Shown here piece after piece: positions 1-7,190 of a stretch of DNA of 7,190 nt. The notes under the pieces were generated by a model, which saw only the letters and a program-made list of their open reading frames with translations, did not search any database and had not been told where the DNA came from. Both the position numbers and the translations under genes were made by a program. Origin of the DNA: Ignavibacteriales bacterium (GTDB lineage: Bacteria; Bacteroidota; Ignavibacteria; Ignavibacteriales; Ignavibacteriaceae); the NCBI GenBank assembly GCA_020061995.1, contig JAGUXE010000097.1, positions 1-7,190 on the forward strand, read 5' to 3'. Each line of letters starts with the position of its first letter. Within the stretch, counting starts at the first letter, position 1.

Positions 1-2343
1 ATCGACATCATCCGGGGTTAAATCTCCAAGGAAAATTTCAGCATTGATGTTGTAATGTTTTCCTACGAATACATCTTTGATTTTTGTATCGTTTACTGAA
101 GTTACTTTAATTTGATGCCAGTTATTATTAACATGGTTTTTCCAGCTAGCAATTTCTTTTGCCAAAGCCCAATCCTTGCTTCTTAATGCTTCACGTTTTT
201 TCCAAGAGGATTCATAAAACTTTTCATAATATTCTCGTACCATTCTACTTGTACTGAAAAATGGGGTTAAAGTTTTCATAGAGGATTTCATCATTGAAAT
301 CCATTTTCGTGGGAGTTTGTCATCATCGCGATTATAGAAAGAAGGAATAATTTCTTTTTCAAGAGTGTTATATAATTGCCGAGCTTCTACTTCATCCTGA
401 TAATCAAGATCTACATACTCTTCACCATTACCTATTTTCCACCCGACTTTGGGAGAGAAGCCTTCATCCCACCAACCATCGAGGACACTAAAATTTAGAC
501 CGCCATTCGCAATTACCTTCATTCCTGAAGTTCCACTTGCCTCTAATGGACGACGAGGATTATTTAACCAGATGTCACAACCCTCAACTAAATAACGGGC
601 AACATTCATGTCATAGTTTTCAATGAATACAACTTTTCGTTTAAATTGTTCTTCATTTGTCATTTGAAAAACTTCCTGGATGAAACTCTTCCCTTCATCA
701 TCCTGTGGATGTGCTTTACCCGCAATAATTATTTGAACCGGTAATTCAGGATTATTTAAAATAACTGAAAGTCTCTCTATATCTCTGAAAATAAGCGTTG
801 CTCTCTTATATGTAGCGAATCTCCGTGCGAAACCTATTGTAAGTACATTGGGATTAAGTACTTCAGATGCATGTTGTAATTCTTGTAAACTTCCACCACG
901 TGATTTCACTTGTGCAATAAGCCTCCGACGTGCAAACGCAACTAATCGTTCTCTTCTTCTTTCGTGAGTTCTCCACAATTCTTCATCCGGAATTTTATCA
1001 ACTAGATTCCATATTTCATTATTAGCTGGATTATGAATCCAGCTCTCACCAAGATACTGTTTGAATAAATCTTCCATTTCTTTTGAGAGATGCGAACGAG
1101 TGTGAACACCATTTGTTATATAGTCAATAGGTATCTCATTGAACGGAATATTTCTGAATCCGGAAGCCCACATTTTTCTTGAAACAACGCTGTGGAGTTT
1201 GCTTACACCGTTTATAAATCCGGCTGTATTCATTGCAAGATGCGCCATGTTAAATACTGTTGGGGCATTATCTTTTATTATTGTTCCCAGAGAATAAAAT
1301 TCTCTATCAGTAATGCCGAGTTCTTCCCTATAATATTTTCCAAAATATTTTTCGACAAGTTCAATTCCAAAGACATCAATACCCGCAGGAACAGGTGTAT
1401 GGGTTGTAAATATATTTGAATAAAACCCGACTTGCATTGCTTCATGAAAAGAGAGCCCGAATGTTTTGATTAAAGTTCTCATTCGTTCCAATGAAAGGAA
1501 AGCTGAATGTCCTTCATTCATATGGCAAATAACATTTTTTATACCCAATTCTTGTGCCGTCCGAATTCCACCTATTCCGAGGACTATTTCCTGTTGAATA
1601 CGTGTTTCACTATTACCGCCGTATAGGGACTCAGTAATTTTTCTATCGTTAGGATTATTTTCTTGAACATTTGTGTCAAGCAAATATAGGGGATTTCGAC
1701 CTATTTGGATTTTCCAAACTTGAAAAAAAACTTCTCTTCCGGGGAAAGAGACTGATAGCATTAACGGTGTGTTATCAGAATTCAAAACAAGTTTCATCGG
1801 TAGATTTTCGAAATCATTTATCTCATACCGCTCTTGTTGCCAACCATCCGATGTTAAATATTGTTGAAAATAACCTTCTTTATATAGAAGTCCCATTCCA
1901 ATTAAGGGAATTCCCAAATCACTCGCAGATTTTAAGTGATCACCTGCAAGTACACCTAATCCACCAGAGTAAGTTTGCAAAGATTCAGTTAAACCAAACT
2001 CAGCAGAAAAATAAAGAACACTAAAATTTTTTACTTTACCATTATTTTTTTGATACCATGTTTGTTCAGTCAAATAAACTTGAAGATTATTATAGGCTCT
2101 ATTCAAGTGTGAAACAAAACCATCATCTGTGGCAACTTCTTCCAATCTTTCCTGACTAACCATTCCTAGCATTCTAACCGGGTTGTGATGAGTGGTTTCC
2201 CATAACTCCTTATCTAATCTTCTAAAAAGTGTTTGTGTATCTTGATTCCAACTCCAATGTATATTATAAGCTAATTCTCTAAGTTTCTCCAACTTTTCAG
2301 GTAGTGAAGGAATTACTTGATATGTTCCCAAAAATTTGATCAT
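1..2343 (-). CDS. glgP: Alpha-glucan (glycogen/maltodextrin) phosphorylase, 3' end cut by window
   Basis: This enzyme cleaves terminal alpha-1,4 glucosyl units from glycogen or maltodextrin with phosphate, giving glucose 1-phosphate in the cytoplasm; it needs pyridoxal phosphate (PLP). I translated the minus strand from the ATG at 2343-2341 and read 781 codons without a stop to base 1. The N-terminal ~120 residues look like the DUF3417 domain of the bacterial/archaeal phosphorylase type (NIHWSWN at 27-33). Next come SGGLGVLAGDHLKSASDLG (126-144), NEGHSAF (276-282), TTHTPVPAG (313-321), TNGVH (410-414), RRFATYKRA (507-515), AGKAHPQD (541-548) and the PLP-binding loop EASGTSGMK (601-609), with K609 as the predicted Schiff-base lysine. 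Family members are usually about 840-870 residues, so roughly 60-90 C-terminal residues should lie beyond the window. There is no signal peptide. The start is supported by GGAG five bases upstream. Donor-chain preference (glycogen or maltodextrin) cannot be read from sequence. Confidence 0.97.
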   Translation of the reverse strand, partial: MIKFLGTYQVIPSLPEKLEKLRELAYNIHWSWNQDTQTLFRRLDKELWETTHHNPVRMLGMVSQERLEEVATDDGFVSHLNRAYNNLQVYLTEQTWYQKNNGKVKNFSVLYFSAEFGLTESLQTYSGGLGVLAGDHLKSASDLGIPLIGMGLLYKEGYFQQYLTSDGWQQERYEINDFENLPMKLVLNSDNTPLMLSVSFPGREVFFQVWKIQIGRNPLYLLDTNVQENNPNDRKITESLYGGNSETRIQQEIVLGIGGIRTAQELGIKNVICHMNEGHSAFLSLERMRTLIKTFGLSFHEAMQVGFYSNIFTTHTPVPAGIDVFGIELVEKYFGKYYREELGITDREFYSLGTIIKDNAPTVFNMAHLAMNTAGFINGVSKLHSVVSRKMWASGFRNIPFNEIPIDYITNGVHTRSHLSKEMEDLFKQYLGESWIHNPANNEIWNLVDKIPDEELWRTHERRRERLVAFARRRLIAQVKSRGGSLQELQHASEVLNPNVLTIGFARRFATYKRATLIFRDIERLSVILNNPELPVQIIIAGKAHPQDDEGKSFIQEVFQMTNEEQFKRKVVFIENYDMNVARYLVEGCDIWLNNPRRPLEASGTSGMKVIANGGLNFSVLDGWWDEGFSPKVGWKIGNGEEYVDLDYQDEVEARQLYNTLEKEIIPSFYNRDDDKLPRKWISMMKSSMKTLTPFFSTSRMVREYYEKFYESSWKKREALRSKDWALAKEIASWKNHVNNNWHQIKVTSVNDTKIKDVFVGKHYNINAEIFLGDLTPDDVD

Positions 2344-2348
2344 TAATT

Positions 2349-2352
2349 CTCC
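2349..2352 (-). promoter_or_regulatory. Ribosome-binding site of the phosphorylase gene
   Basis: On the minus strand the sequence CGGAGAATTA directly precedes the ATG. It places a GGAG Shine-Dalgarno core five bases from the start codon, which fixes residue 1 as MIKFLGTY. The next in-frame Met is residue 58, beyond the conserved N-terminal WSWN motif, so it is not a credible start. Confidence 0.8.
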
Positions 2353-2386
2353 GATTGATAATAAAAAATTCCTAAATCAGTTTAGT

Positions 2387-2415
2387 AATATAATGAAAGT
2401 AGAAATTTATATGAA
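2387..2415 (-). promoter_or_regulatory. Candidate sigma-70-type promoter for the phosphorylase gene
   Basis: The minus strand has TTCATA (2415-2410, four of six matches to TTGACA), a 17-base spacer and TATATT (2392-2387, five of six matches to TATAAT). Transcription would start near 2380, giving a leader of roughly 37 bases before the ATG. The terminator just upstream makes a dedicated promoter here necessary. However, the gap is so AT-rich that chance matches are likely. I saw no Bacteroidota-style TAnnTTTG element. The 122-base gap between the terminator and the ATG shows no operator or riboswitch-like structure that I can support. Confidence 0.3.
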
Positions 2416-2467
2416 CTTTTTGTAAATATTTGATAAAAAGTATGCAATAACTTTTCTTGAGTTCAAT

Positions 2468-2504
2468 AAAAAAAACGGTCACAATCTATTTTAAATCATG
2501 ACCG
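2468..2504 (-). terminator. Rho-independent terminator after the S8 peptidase gene
   Basis: Read on the minus strand, CGGTCA (2504-2499) pairs with TGACCG (2481-2476). The stem can extend inward with A-U, U-A and G-U pairs to about 12 base pairs around a loop of about five bases. It is followed immediately by eight T residues (2475-2468). The hairpin begins 28 bases after the peptidase TAG stop (2535-2533). On the plus strand the T tract is absent, so it acts in one direction and insulates the downstream phosphorylase gene. Confidence 0.9.
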
Positions 2505-2532
2505 CTTTGTTGAATTATTTTTAACTATAATT

Positions 2533-5418
2533 CTATCTGATCAGAATCATCTTCTTAATTGAAGAATAATTCCCTGCGGATAATCGATAGAAATATACAC
2601 CACTTGAAAGATTTTGAGCATTAAACTGAATACTATAGTAACCTGCAACCTTTGATTCATTTGCAAGGGTAGTGACCTCATTCCCTAAAATGTCATAGAC
2701 AATCAATGTTACCATCTCACCGACAACGGATTTAGGCACAGCAAAACTAATCAATGTTGTGGGATTAAAAGGATTTGGGAAGTTTTGCGAAAGTGAAAAC
2801 TCCATTGGGAGTATCGAGTTTTCGTTGGTTGATGTAGTCCCTATGAAATAAACTGAATTGCTGCTATCAGATTGAGTTAAAGAATTTTTAGCAAAAACAC
2901 GATATTCAGTTCCCGCGTTTAAATCATAATTTTGGTCGGTATAAGTCGTTATATTTGCATTCACTGAATCGTAGGCAGAAAAAATTGAATTACCAACTCT
3001 CTTCAGAATTATAAATTTTGTTTCTACGGTCGACTTGTCTACCCAATTAATGACTGCCTTATCATTAATAACTGTTCCAGTAAGAGAATCAGGAGTAAAT
3101 ATTTTTGTTATAAAATTCCTTGGCGTACTTGAAGGGCCGACTCCACTTGCATTTTGAGCACTAACTCGCCAATAAAATCGTCTTCCATCCCCTAAAGAGT
3201 CAATAAATTTTGTAGTGTCTGTAATTGAAGAATCTGTTAAAACAAGACTTGTATAAATTGCATTATTTGATACTTGAAGAATATAACTCGAAGCATATTC
3301 GACATTATTCCAAACTAAATTTATATCAGTAGATGGAATAACCTGAGCAAGTTCAGGATACACAGTTTGTGGTGCGACAGGAATAGAAATATTTGTTATG
3401 AAATGTCGAATAGCAGACCAATTACCATTTGAGGAAGAATTTCGACCACGTACTCTCCAATACAAAGTTTCACTACTCGGTAATTGAGTTAGTGTATATG
3501 CCGCTGATTCCAAAGAATCAATTGCTCTAAAAATATTCGTAAAATTAGAATCGTAAGCAATTTCAAGAGAATAAGAATGAGCTAAATCAGAGACACTCCA
3601 TTCTAATCTTAAAGGAGGTAAAAAACCGGTTGCTCCATTTGAAGGATTCAGCAGGTTAACCACACTTGGAGAAGGTAATTCAATTCCACTAATCACTAAT
3701 CCATATTTTTGAGGATCAATCGATGAGTTTGGTTTATGTCTTACCTTTATTAAATAATTCCCTGCAATAGGATTTTCGATTAAAACTTGTTCCGTATTAT
3801 CACGAATATTATCACCTCTTGTTGCAGCTGCTGAAGGGTTTGCCGGATCTAAAACCCATGCACGATGTTCAATCATATTTGGATCAACAAGACTCAAATC
3901 AAGGTCGTTTACTAACATAATTGTTGTAGGATCTAAGGAATTTGCAGTTGGAGTTCCTGCAACATCGAACCAAGAGATTGTTGCTTTAAGAGATTGTTTC
4001 CCATCACTTACTACTTGATATTCGTTTGTGATTCCCTGGTTAATGGAAAGATCTTTTAACAATTTATTCCCACCTAAAACGGCATCAAATGACATCAATT
4101 GAACAGCTTTAAATGTATTTAACAAACCCCATCCAAATATATAATCGGGTCCTGTTGATGAACCGGCTTCATCCGCAGTATGTAATAAAAGAGATTTTAA
4201 TAGATATCCTTTTAGCGGATTACCAGTTCCATGAAGATTTTGTTGATGTTGAAGTAATAAGCCAATCGAGCCTGAAACATTCGGAGTAGACATTGAAGTG
4301 CCACTTAATGAAGCATATGCAGTATTTGAACTATTTGAAGATGAATTTAATCCGACACCATTCGCTACCAAGTCAGGTTTAATTCTTCCATCGTCTGTAG
4401 GTCCCCAATTACTAAAAGAAGACATTACAACACTTGACGGACCATTATAGCCGAATTGAACATCATTTACCGCTCCAATCGTTAGACTATTTTTAGCAAT
4501 TCCCCGAGGATCATTGATGCAGTCATAACCAAGAATCCCTCCATCTCTTTCTCTGATAGTCGTAGATTGTTGCCAAATTCCATTAACCATAACCCAATGG
4601 GTTACAGATCCTGACGGGCCATCACCACGGTCATTGCCAGAACTTTTTGCAACAACCAGGTTTTCAGCATTCTTGATCATATTATCCCATGCAGCAGACG
4701 TTGAGTTATAAAAACCAAATTTCCAATCTTTATTTTCACTTATGGTGGGATCTCCGAGCCAAGCCCAAAGACCATCACCTCTGTAGTCAGATCGCCAACC
4801 TAAAACAGCACCATAAGAATGACCAGATACTTTTATCCCATTTGCTGCTGCTGCTGATATTTCACTTAGATCGTTAGACGAATTATAACCACTAATTGAG
4901 GCTTGATAAGACATTCCCTTCGCAGAAGATGTTATACCGGTAGCGATCATAGTACCCGCAACATGTGTCGCATGCTCTGTTACGGTTGAACTTCCATCCA
5001 ATATTGTTATACGACCATTAAACTCCTGGTGAGTAATTCTCGGAATACCACCTGCCTCCCATAAACCGAGTAGTTGACCACTTCCTGATAGACCATAAAT
5101 TTCAATTCCCCCCTGCTCCCAAACTTTGTCTGTTGAAACAGAACGAGCAGCGATCAAGTTATCTGTTGCATCGTAAAGCAATCTTCCATTTTCATGTCCG
5201 GCCAGAACCATGATGCTCCCATCAAAGTTCGTATAAATTAATGGCATATTTTGATTTGCTGCTATAACTTGAGCTTCTGAGTAATTTGCTTTAAATATTG
5301 CATCTTGCTCCACTGAAAATGTCCGTAACCATTCTTTCTGCTGATCAGTCTGTCCGAAAATTGAATAAAAGGAGGATAGGAAAAGAAAACACCCTAGCAG
5401 AATAAACATTTTTTTCAT
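2533..5418 (-). CDS. Secreted subtilisin-like (S8) serine peptidase with FnIII-like domains and T9SS sorting tail
   Basis: This is a complete 961-residue protein, predicted to be an exported endopeptidase released or anchored at the surface by the type IX secretion system. Residues 1-22 form a signal peptide (basic MKK, hydrophobic core, cleavage probably near SIFG/Q). The S8 domain spans about 105-440: HATHVAGT carries catalytic H149, SSGND carries the probable oxyanion N262, and SGTSMSTP carries catalytic S375. The segment holding the first triad residue reads LLGLWEAGG, so E121 sits where Asp is expected. The HxTHVAGT, HSYG and YIFGWGLLN wording suggests the Kp-43-like branch. Residues ~445-580 resemble the C-terminal beta-barrel/P-like domain (LVNDLDLSL at 502-510). 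Three FnIII-like domains follow (~583-675, 680-772, 776-860), the first two sharing a YWRV strand. The T9SS type A tail covers ~870-961. The ATG start is supported by AGGAG eight bases upstream. It may be co-transcribed with the upstream secreted-protein gene 64 bases away. The substrate is unknown. Confidence 0.95.
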   Translation of the reverse strand: MKKMFILLGCFLFLSSFYSIFGQTDQQKEWLRTFSVEQDAIFKANYSEAQVIAANQNMPLIYTNFDGSIMVLAGHENGRLLYDATDNLIAARSVSTDKVWEQGGIEIYGLSGSGQLLGLWEAGGIPRITHQEFNGRITILDGSSTVTEHATHVAGTMIATGITSSAKGMSYQASISGYNSSNDLSEISAAAANGIKVSGHSYGAVLGWRSDYRGDGLWAWLGDPTISENKDWKFGFYNSTSAAWDNMIKNAENLVVAKSSGNDRGDGPSGSVTHWVMVNGIWQQSTTIRERDGGILGYDCINDPRGIAKNSLTIGAVNDVQFGYNGPSSVVMSSFSNWGPTDDGRIKPDLVANGVGLNSSSNSSNTAYASLSGTSMSTPNVSGSIGLLLQHQQNLHGTGNPLKGYLLKSLLLHTADEAGSSTGPDYIFGWGLLNTFKAVQLMSFDAVLGGNKLLKDLSINQGITNEYQVVSDGKQSLKATISWFDVAGTPTANSLDPTTIMLVNDLDLSLVDPNMIEHRAWVLDPANPSAAATRGDNIRDNTEQVLIENPIAGNYLIKVRHKPNSSIDPQKYGLVISGIELPSPSVVNLLNPSNGATGFLPPLRLEWSVSDLAHSYSLEIAYDSNFTNIFRAIDSLESAAYTLTQLPSSETLYWRVRGRNSSSNGNWSAIRHFITNISIPVAPQTVYPELAQVIPSTDINLVWNNVEYASSYILQVSNNAIYTSLVLTDSSITDTTKFIDSLGDGRRFYWRVSAQNASGVGPSSTPRNFITKIFTPDSLTGTVINDKAVINWVDKSTVETKFIILKRVGNSIFSAYDSVNANITTYTDQNYDLNAGTEYRVFAKNSLTQSDSSNSVYFIGTTSTNENSILPMEFSLSQNFPNPFNPTTLISFAVPKSVVGEMVTLIVYDILGNEVTTLANESKVAGYYSIQFNAQNLSSGVYFYRLSAGNYSSIKKMILIR
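2536..2811 (-). other. T9SS type A C-terminal sorting domain of the S8 peptidase
   Basis: Residues ~870-961 contain FSLSQNFPNPFNPTT, VYDILGNEV, SSGVYFYRL and the terminal IKKMILIR. This is the layout of the TIGR04183-type sorting domain recognised during outer-membrane passage and commonly cleaved by the PorU-type sortase. A T9SS apparatus elsewhere in the genome is implied but is not seen here. Confidence 0.93.
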
Positions 5419-5426
5419 TTGATTTT

Positions 5427-5431
5427 CTCCT
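5427..5431 (-). promoter_or_regulatory. Ribosome-binding site of the S8 peptidase gene
   Basis: AGGAG on the minus strand lies eight bases before the ATG at 5418-5416. A second in-frame ATG at codon 4 would be 17 bases from this site and would lose the basic MKK start of the signal peptide. The first ATG is therefore preferred. Confidence 0.85.
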
Positions 5432-5482
5432 GAACTTAATTGATATAACTTATTATTTTATTAATACTTACAAAGCTCTTTA

Positions 5483-7190
5483 TTATTTCAATAAAGTCAT
5501 TTTCTTTATAATTTGATCATTTTGCCCTTGAGGGTTAGAAGTTAAAACTTTATAAAAATAAATACCGGAACCAACTTCCTTATTAAATTCATCTTTACCG
5601 TTCCATGGAATAGAATGAGAACCTTTATCAATCGATTTATCAACAATAACTTTAACTTGCTCACCTAAAGAGTTGTATATTAATACCTTAACATTGGATG
5701 CTTGACTGATGTAAAAACTGATGTTCGTTGTCGAGTTGAATGGATTGGGGAAATTCTGAAATAATTCAAAATGCCCAGGATTATTCTCATTCAAATTTTT
5801 GGATTTTAGCACCTCTGCTCCCGAATAAGAAATGGAGACAATATTTGGTTCACTAGTCTGACCAATTAAACTGGCAACACCCGAATTTATGTCAACTTTG
5901 AACAAATCAGTAATTTGATTTGCTCCCAATTTAACACCATATAGATTTCCGCTCCAATCAAATTCTAAATCAGAAGTTAGAGTTCCTAAAGTTGTTGATC
6001 CGACGAGTGATGTATCGCCTGTAATTAAATTAATTTTTATGATTTTGTCTCTCCCGGCACCTACCGCTTTATATACTGCCCCCCAAAGGTCATTTTTTCG
6101 TAAATCAAATGTTATCGCATTTAGGGGTGAAGTCGATTGAATTGTATCTAATATCTCACCATTAAAAGGATTTAATTTAATTATTTTGCCTCCTCTATCA
6201 GATACGAATATATATCCTGTAGAATCAAAAGTAATTGAATTACCTGAAAAGTCGACAATCTCAAATAATTTATAGGCTCCACCATTTTCAGAATTTAGTC
6301 TATAGAATTGAGTCTTTCCAACTGAAGAACGAATTCCAAATAGTATTTTTGATTTCGGATTAATCGCAATACTTTGGAAAGTGTTATAACCACTACCACC
6401 AATAAGAGTAGATGTTCCGTCTTCCTTATTTATTTCTAGTAAATTTCCGTTTCCGGTAATTCCAAAAAGTTTTTGAAGTGGTGCTGGGGGCATCGAAAAT
6501 GCTTGAGCTTTAACTTTTATACCAAAAAAAGTTGGGTCATTACTGATCAACGGAATGGTATCAACCACTTGTTGATGAATTTGAGGAGAATAGGTGAAAT
6601 ATAAAGCAAGTGTATCGTATGAATTCAAAATGATTGGTAATTGAATTGCTGATGCAAGTGTGAAGCCATTATGATTTTGAGCAATAGAATTAATAGTGAC
6701 GGTATTCGTTCCAAAATTTTGTAGCACAACTTTTTGTGGAGCAGTTGTAGTATTAACTTCAACTTCTCCAAAATCTGTAATTCCACTGAGTGCAATAATC
6801 TTAGGCCCAATGTATTTTTCAACTCGTAAATGTGCTATATGAGTTGCCCATGTATTTTGAGCAGATGCATATTCTCCAAGAGCATAAAACTCAACTTCAT
6901 TACCTGGATCAAGCCAGATTCCGGTATAATCTCCCCAACGATTTCTACCGCTACCAAAATCAACAACGTAATTACCTCTTCCTGCTTGAAGTACTTTACT
7001 TCCGCTAAAATTTGTAGAATCATTTTTTTTAGTTGAATAAAATGCCCCCGGATACTCAGCTTCACTTGAGCGGGAATATGATATTGCTACGTTACCGGAT
7101 TTATCAATCGCTAACGCCGGATAATAGTGCCAATGATTATTTTCACCTAATAATTTATGATCCGTAAGAGAATTGTTCTGCACATCGATC
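5483..7190 (-). CDS. Secreted multidomain protein (sialidase/BNR-like, ASH-like, propeller-like, T9SS tail), 5' end cut by window
   Basis: The frame is open to the window edge, so the N-terminus and any signal peptide are missing. The GTG at 7183-7181 is an internal Val codon: the in-frame codons before it (GAT, ATC) are sense and no ribosome site is visible. Numbering from that Val, residues ~18-122 (YPALAIDKSGNVAISYS, NRWGDYTGIWLDP) resemble the end of the BNR/sialidase-like domain common in surface proteins of this group. Residues ~127-228 look like an ASH/HYDIN-type (choice-of-anchor D) beta-sandwich (DFGEVEVN, LQNFGTNTVTI, ISNDP). Residues ~236-455 contain repeated units such as LLEINKEDGTSTLIG, IIKLNPFNGEI, IIKINLITGDTSLVG and LFKVDINSGVASLIG, pointing to a beta-propeller. 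Residues ~468-566 are a T9SS sorting tail. No catalytic residues can be assigned, so sialidase activity should not be inferred; a binding or structural surface role is as likely. It ends in TAA, 64 bases before the S8 peptidase gene. Confidence 0.88.
   Translation of the reverse strand, partial: IDVQNNSLTDHKLLGENNHWHYYPALAIDKSGNVAISYSRSSEAEYPGAFYSTKKNDSTNFSGSKVLQAGRGNYVVDFGSGRNRWGDYTGIWLDPGNEVEFYALGEYASAQNTWATHIAHLRVEKYIGPKIIALSGITDFGEVEVNTTTAPQKVVLQNFGTNTVTINSIAQNHNGFTLASAIQLPIILNSYDTLALYFTYSPQIHQQVVDTIPLISNDPTFFGIKVKAQAFSMPPAPLQKLFGITGNGNLLEINKEDGTSTLIGGSGYNTFQSIAINPKSKILFGIRSSVGKTQFYRLNSENGGAYKLFEIVDFSGNSITFDSTGYIFVSDRGGKIIKLNPFNGEILDTIQSTSPLNAITFDLRKNDLWGAVYKAVGAGRDKIIKINLITGDTSLVGSTTLGTLTSDLEFDWSGNLYGVKLGANQITDLFKVDINSGVASLIGQTSEPNIVSISYSGAEVLKSKNLNENNPGHFELFQNFPNPFNSTTNISFYISQASNVKVLIYNSLGEQVKVIVDKSIDKGSHSIPWNGKDEFNKEVGSGIYFYKVLTSNPQGQNDQIIKKMTLLK
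5486..5782 (-). other. T9SS type A C-terminal sorting domain of the multidomain protein
   Basis: The last ~99 residues contain FELFQNFPNPFNSTT, IYNSLGEQV, GSGIYFYKV and the terminal IIKKMTLLK. They match the sorting domain of the neighbouring peptidase in order and spacing but carry extra residues, a WNGKDEFNKEV turn and a SNPQGQND loop. The two tails are homologous but divergent, so this is not a recent duplication. Confidence 0.92.

Noticed and set aside
1192..2024. Plus-strand open frames at 1192-1419 and 1671-2024
   Set aside because: They lie antisense within the phosphorylase gene, which shows continuous family motifs through this stretch. Their translations resemble no known protein.
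2344..2532. Search for an RNA gene, riboswitch or small protein in the gap between the peptidase and phosphorylase genes
   Set aside because: Apart from the terminator, the ribosome site and a weak promoter candidate, the gap is AT-rich sequence without a conserved fold or coding frame that I can support.
4689..4877. Plus-strand open frame antisense to the S8 catalytic domain
   Set aside because: It is short, unlike any known family, and fully covered by the well-supported peptidase reading frame.
5389..5400. Lipobox-like LLGC at residues 7-10 of the peptidase
   Set aside because: The Cys comes too early, with only about five hydrophobic residues before it, and the hydrophobic core continues past it. 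An ordinary signal peptide fits better.
5478..5496. Perfect 7-base inverted repeat (CTTTATT/AATAAAG, 5-base loop) at the stop codon of the multidomain gene
   Set aside because: The stem has only one G-C pair and is not followed by a T run on the minus strand. It is probably chance in AT-rich sequence and not a terminator.
6625..7065. Small open frames on both strands within the multidomain gene
   Set aside because: They are shadow frames of a gene with recognisable domains. None has a good ribosome site or family signature.
7181..7183. GTG as the real start of the multidomain protein
   Set aside because: The frame stays open to the window edge, no Shine-Dalgarno sequence can be seen, and the protein would lack a signal peptide and begin inside a domain.

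Overview
The window is AT-rich bacterial DNA. All three recognisable genes lie on the minus strand, so transcription runs from high to low coordinates. Two of the three are cut by the window ends. Two predicted secreted proteins end in the C-terminal sorting domain of the type IX secretion system (T9SS), with the signature QNFPNPFN followed by a terminal basic and hydrophobic strand. That domain is typical of the Bacteroidota/Chlorobiota/Ignavibacteriota (FCB) group. The QNFPNPFNPTT wording, the mosaic extracellular architectures and the AT-rich base composition fit the Ignavibacteria or a close relative best. This placement is inferred from protein style; no marker gene is present.

Layout in transcription order: (1) 7190-5483 holds the 3' part of a large secreted protein with a sialidase/BNR-like segment, an ASH/HYDIN-like beta-sandwich, a beta-propeller-like segment and a T9SS tail. 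Its start lies beyond the window. (2) After a 64-base gap, 5418-2533 holds a complete secreted subtilisin-like (S8) peptidase of 961 residues. It has a signal peptide, a catalytic domain, a jelly-roll/P-like domain, about three fibronectin-III-like domains and a T9SS tail. The position normally held by the catalytic Asp appears to be Glu. (3) A strong intrinsic terminator at 2504-2468 ends this transcription unit. (4) After a short promoter-bearing gap, 2343-1 encodes a cytoplasmic alpha-glucan (glycogen/maltodextrin) phosphorylase, missing only its last several dozen residues at the window edge.

The two T9SS cargo genes may be co-transcribed, because nothing between them is a convincing terminator. 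The phosphorylase is separated from them by the terminator and has its own ribosome-binding site and a plausible promoter, so it is probably an independent glycogen-metabolism gene with no functional link to the secreted proteins. I found no tRNA, rRNA, CRISPR array, insertion sequence or clearly novel system. The points most worth checking are the Asp-to-Glu change in the peptidase and the composite architecture of the truncated secreted protein.
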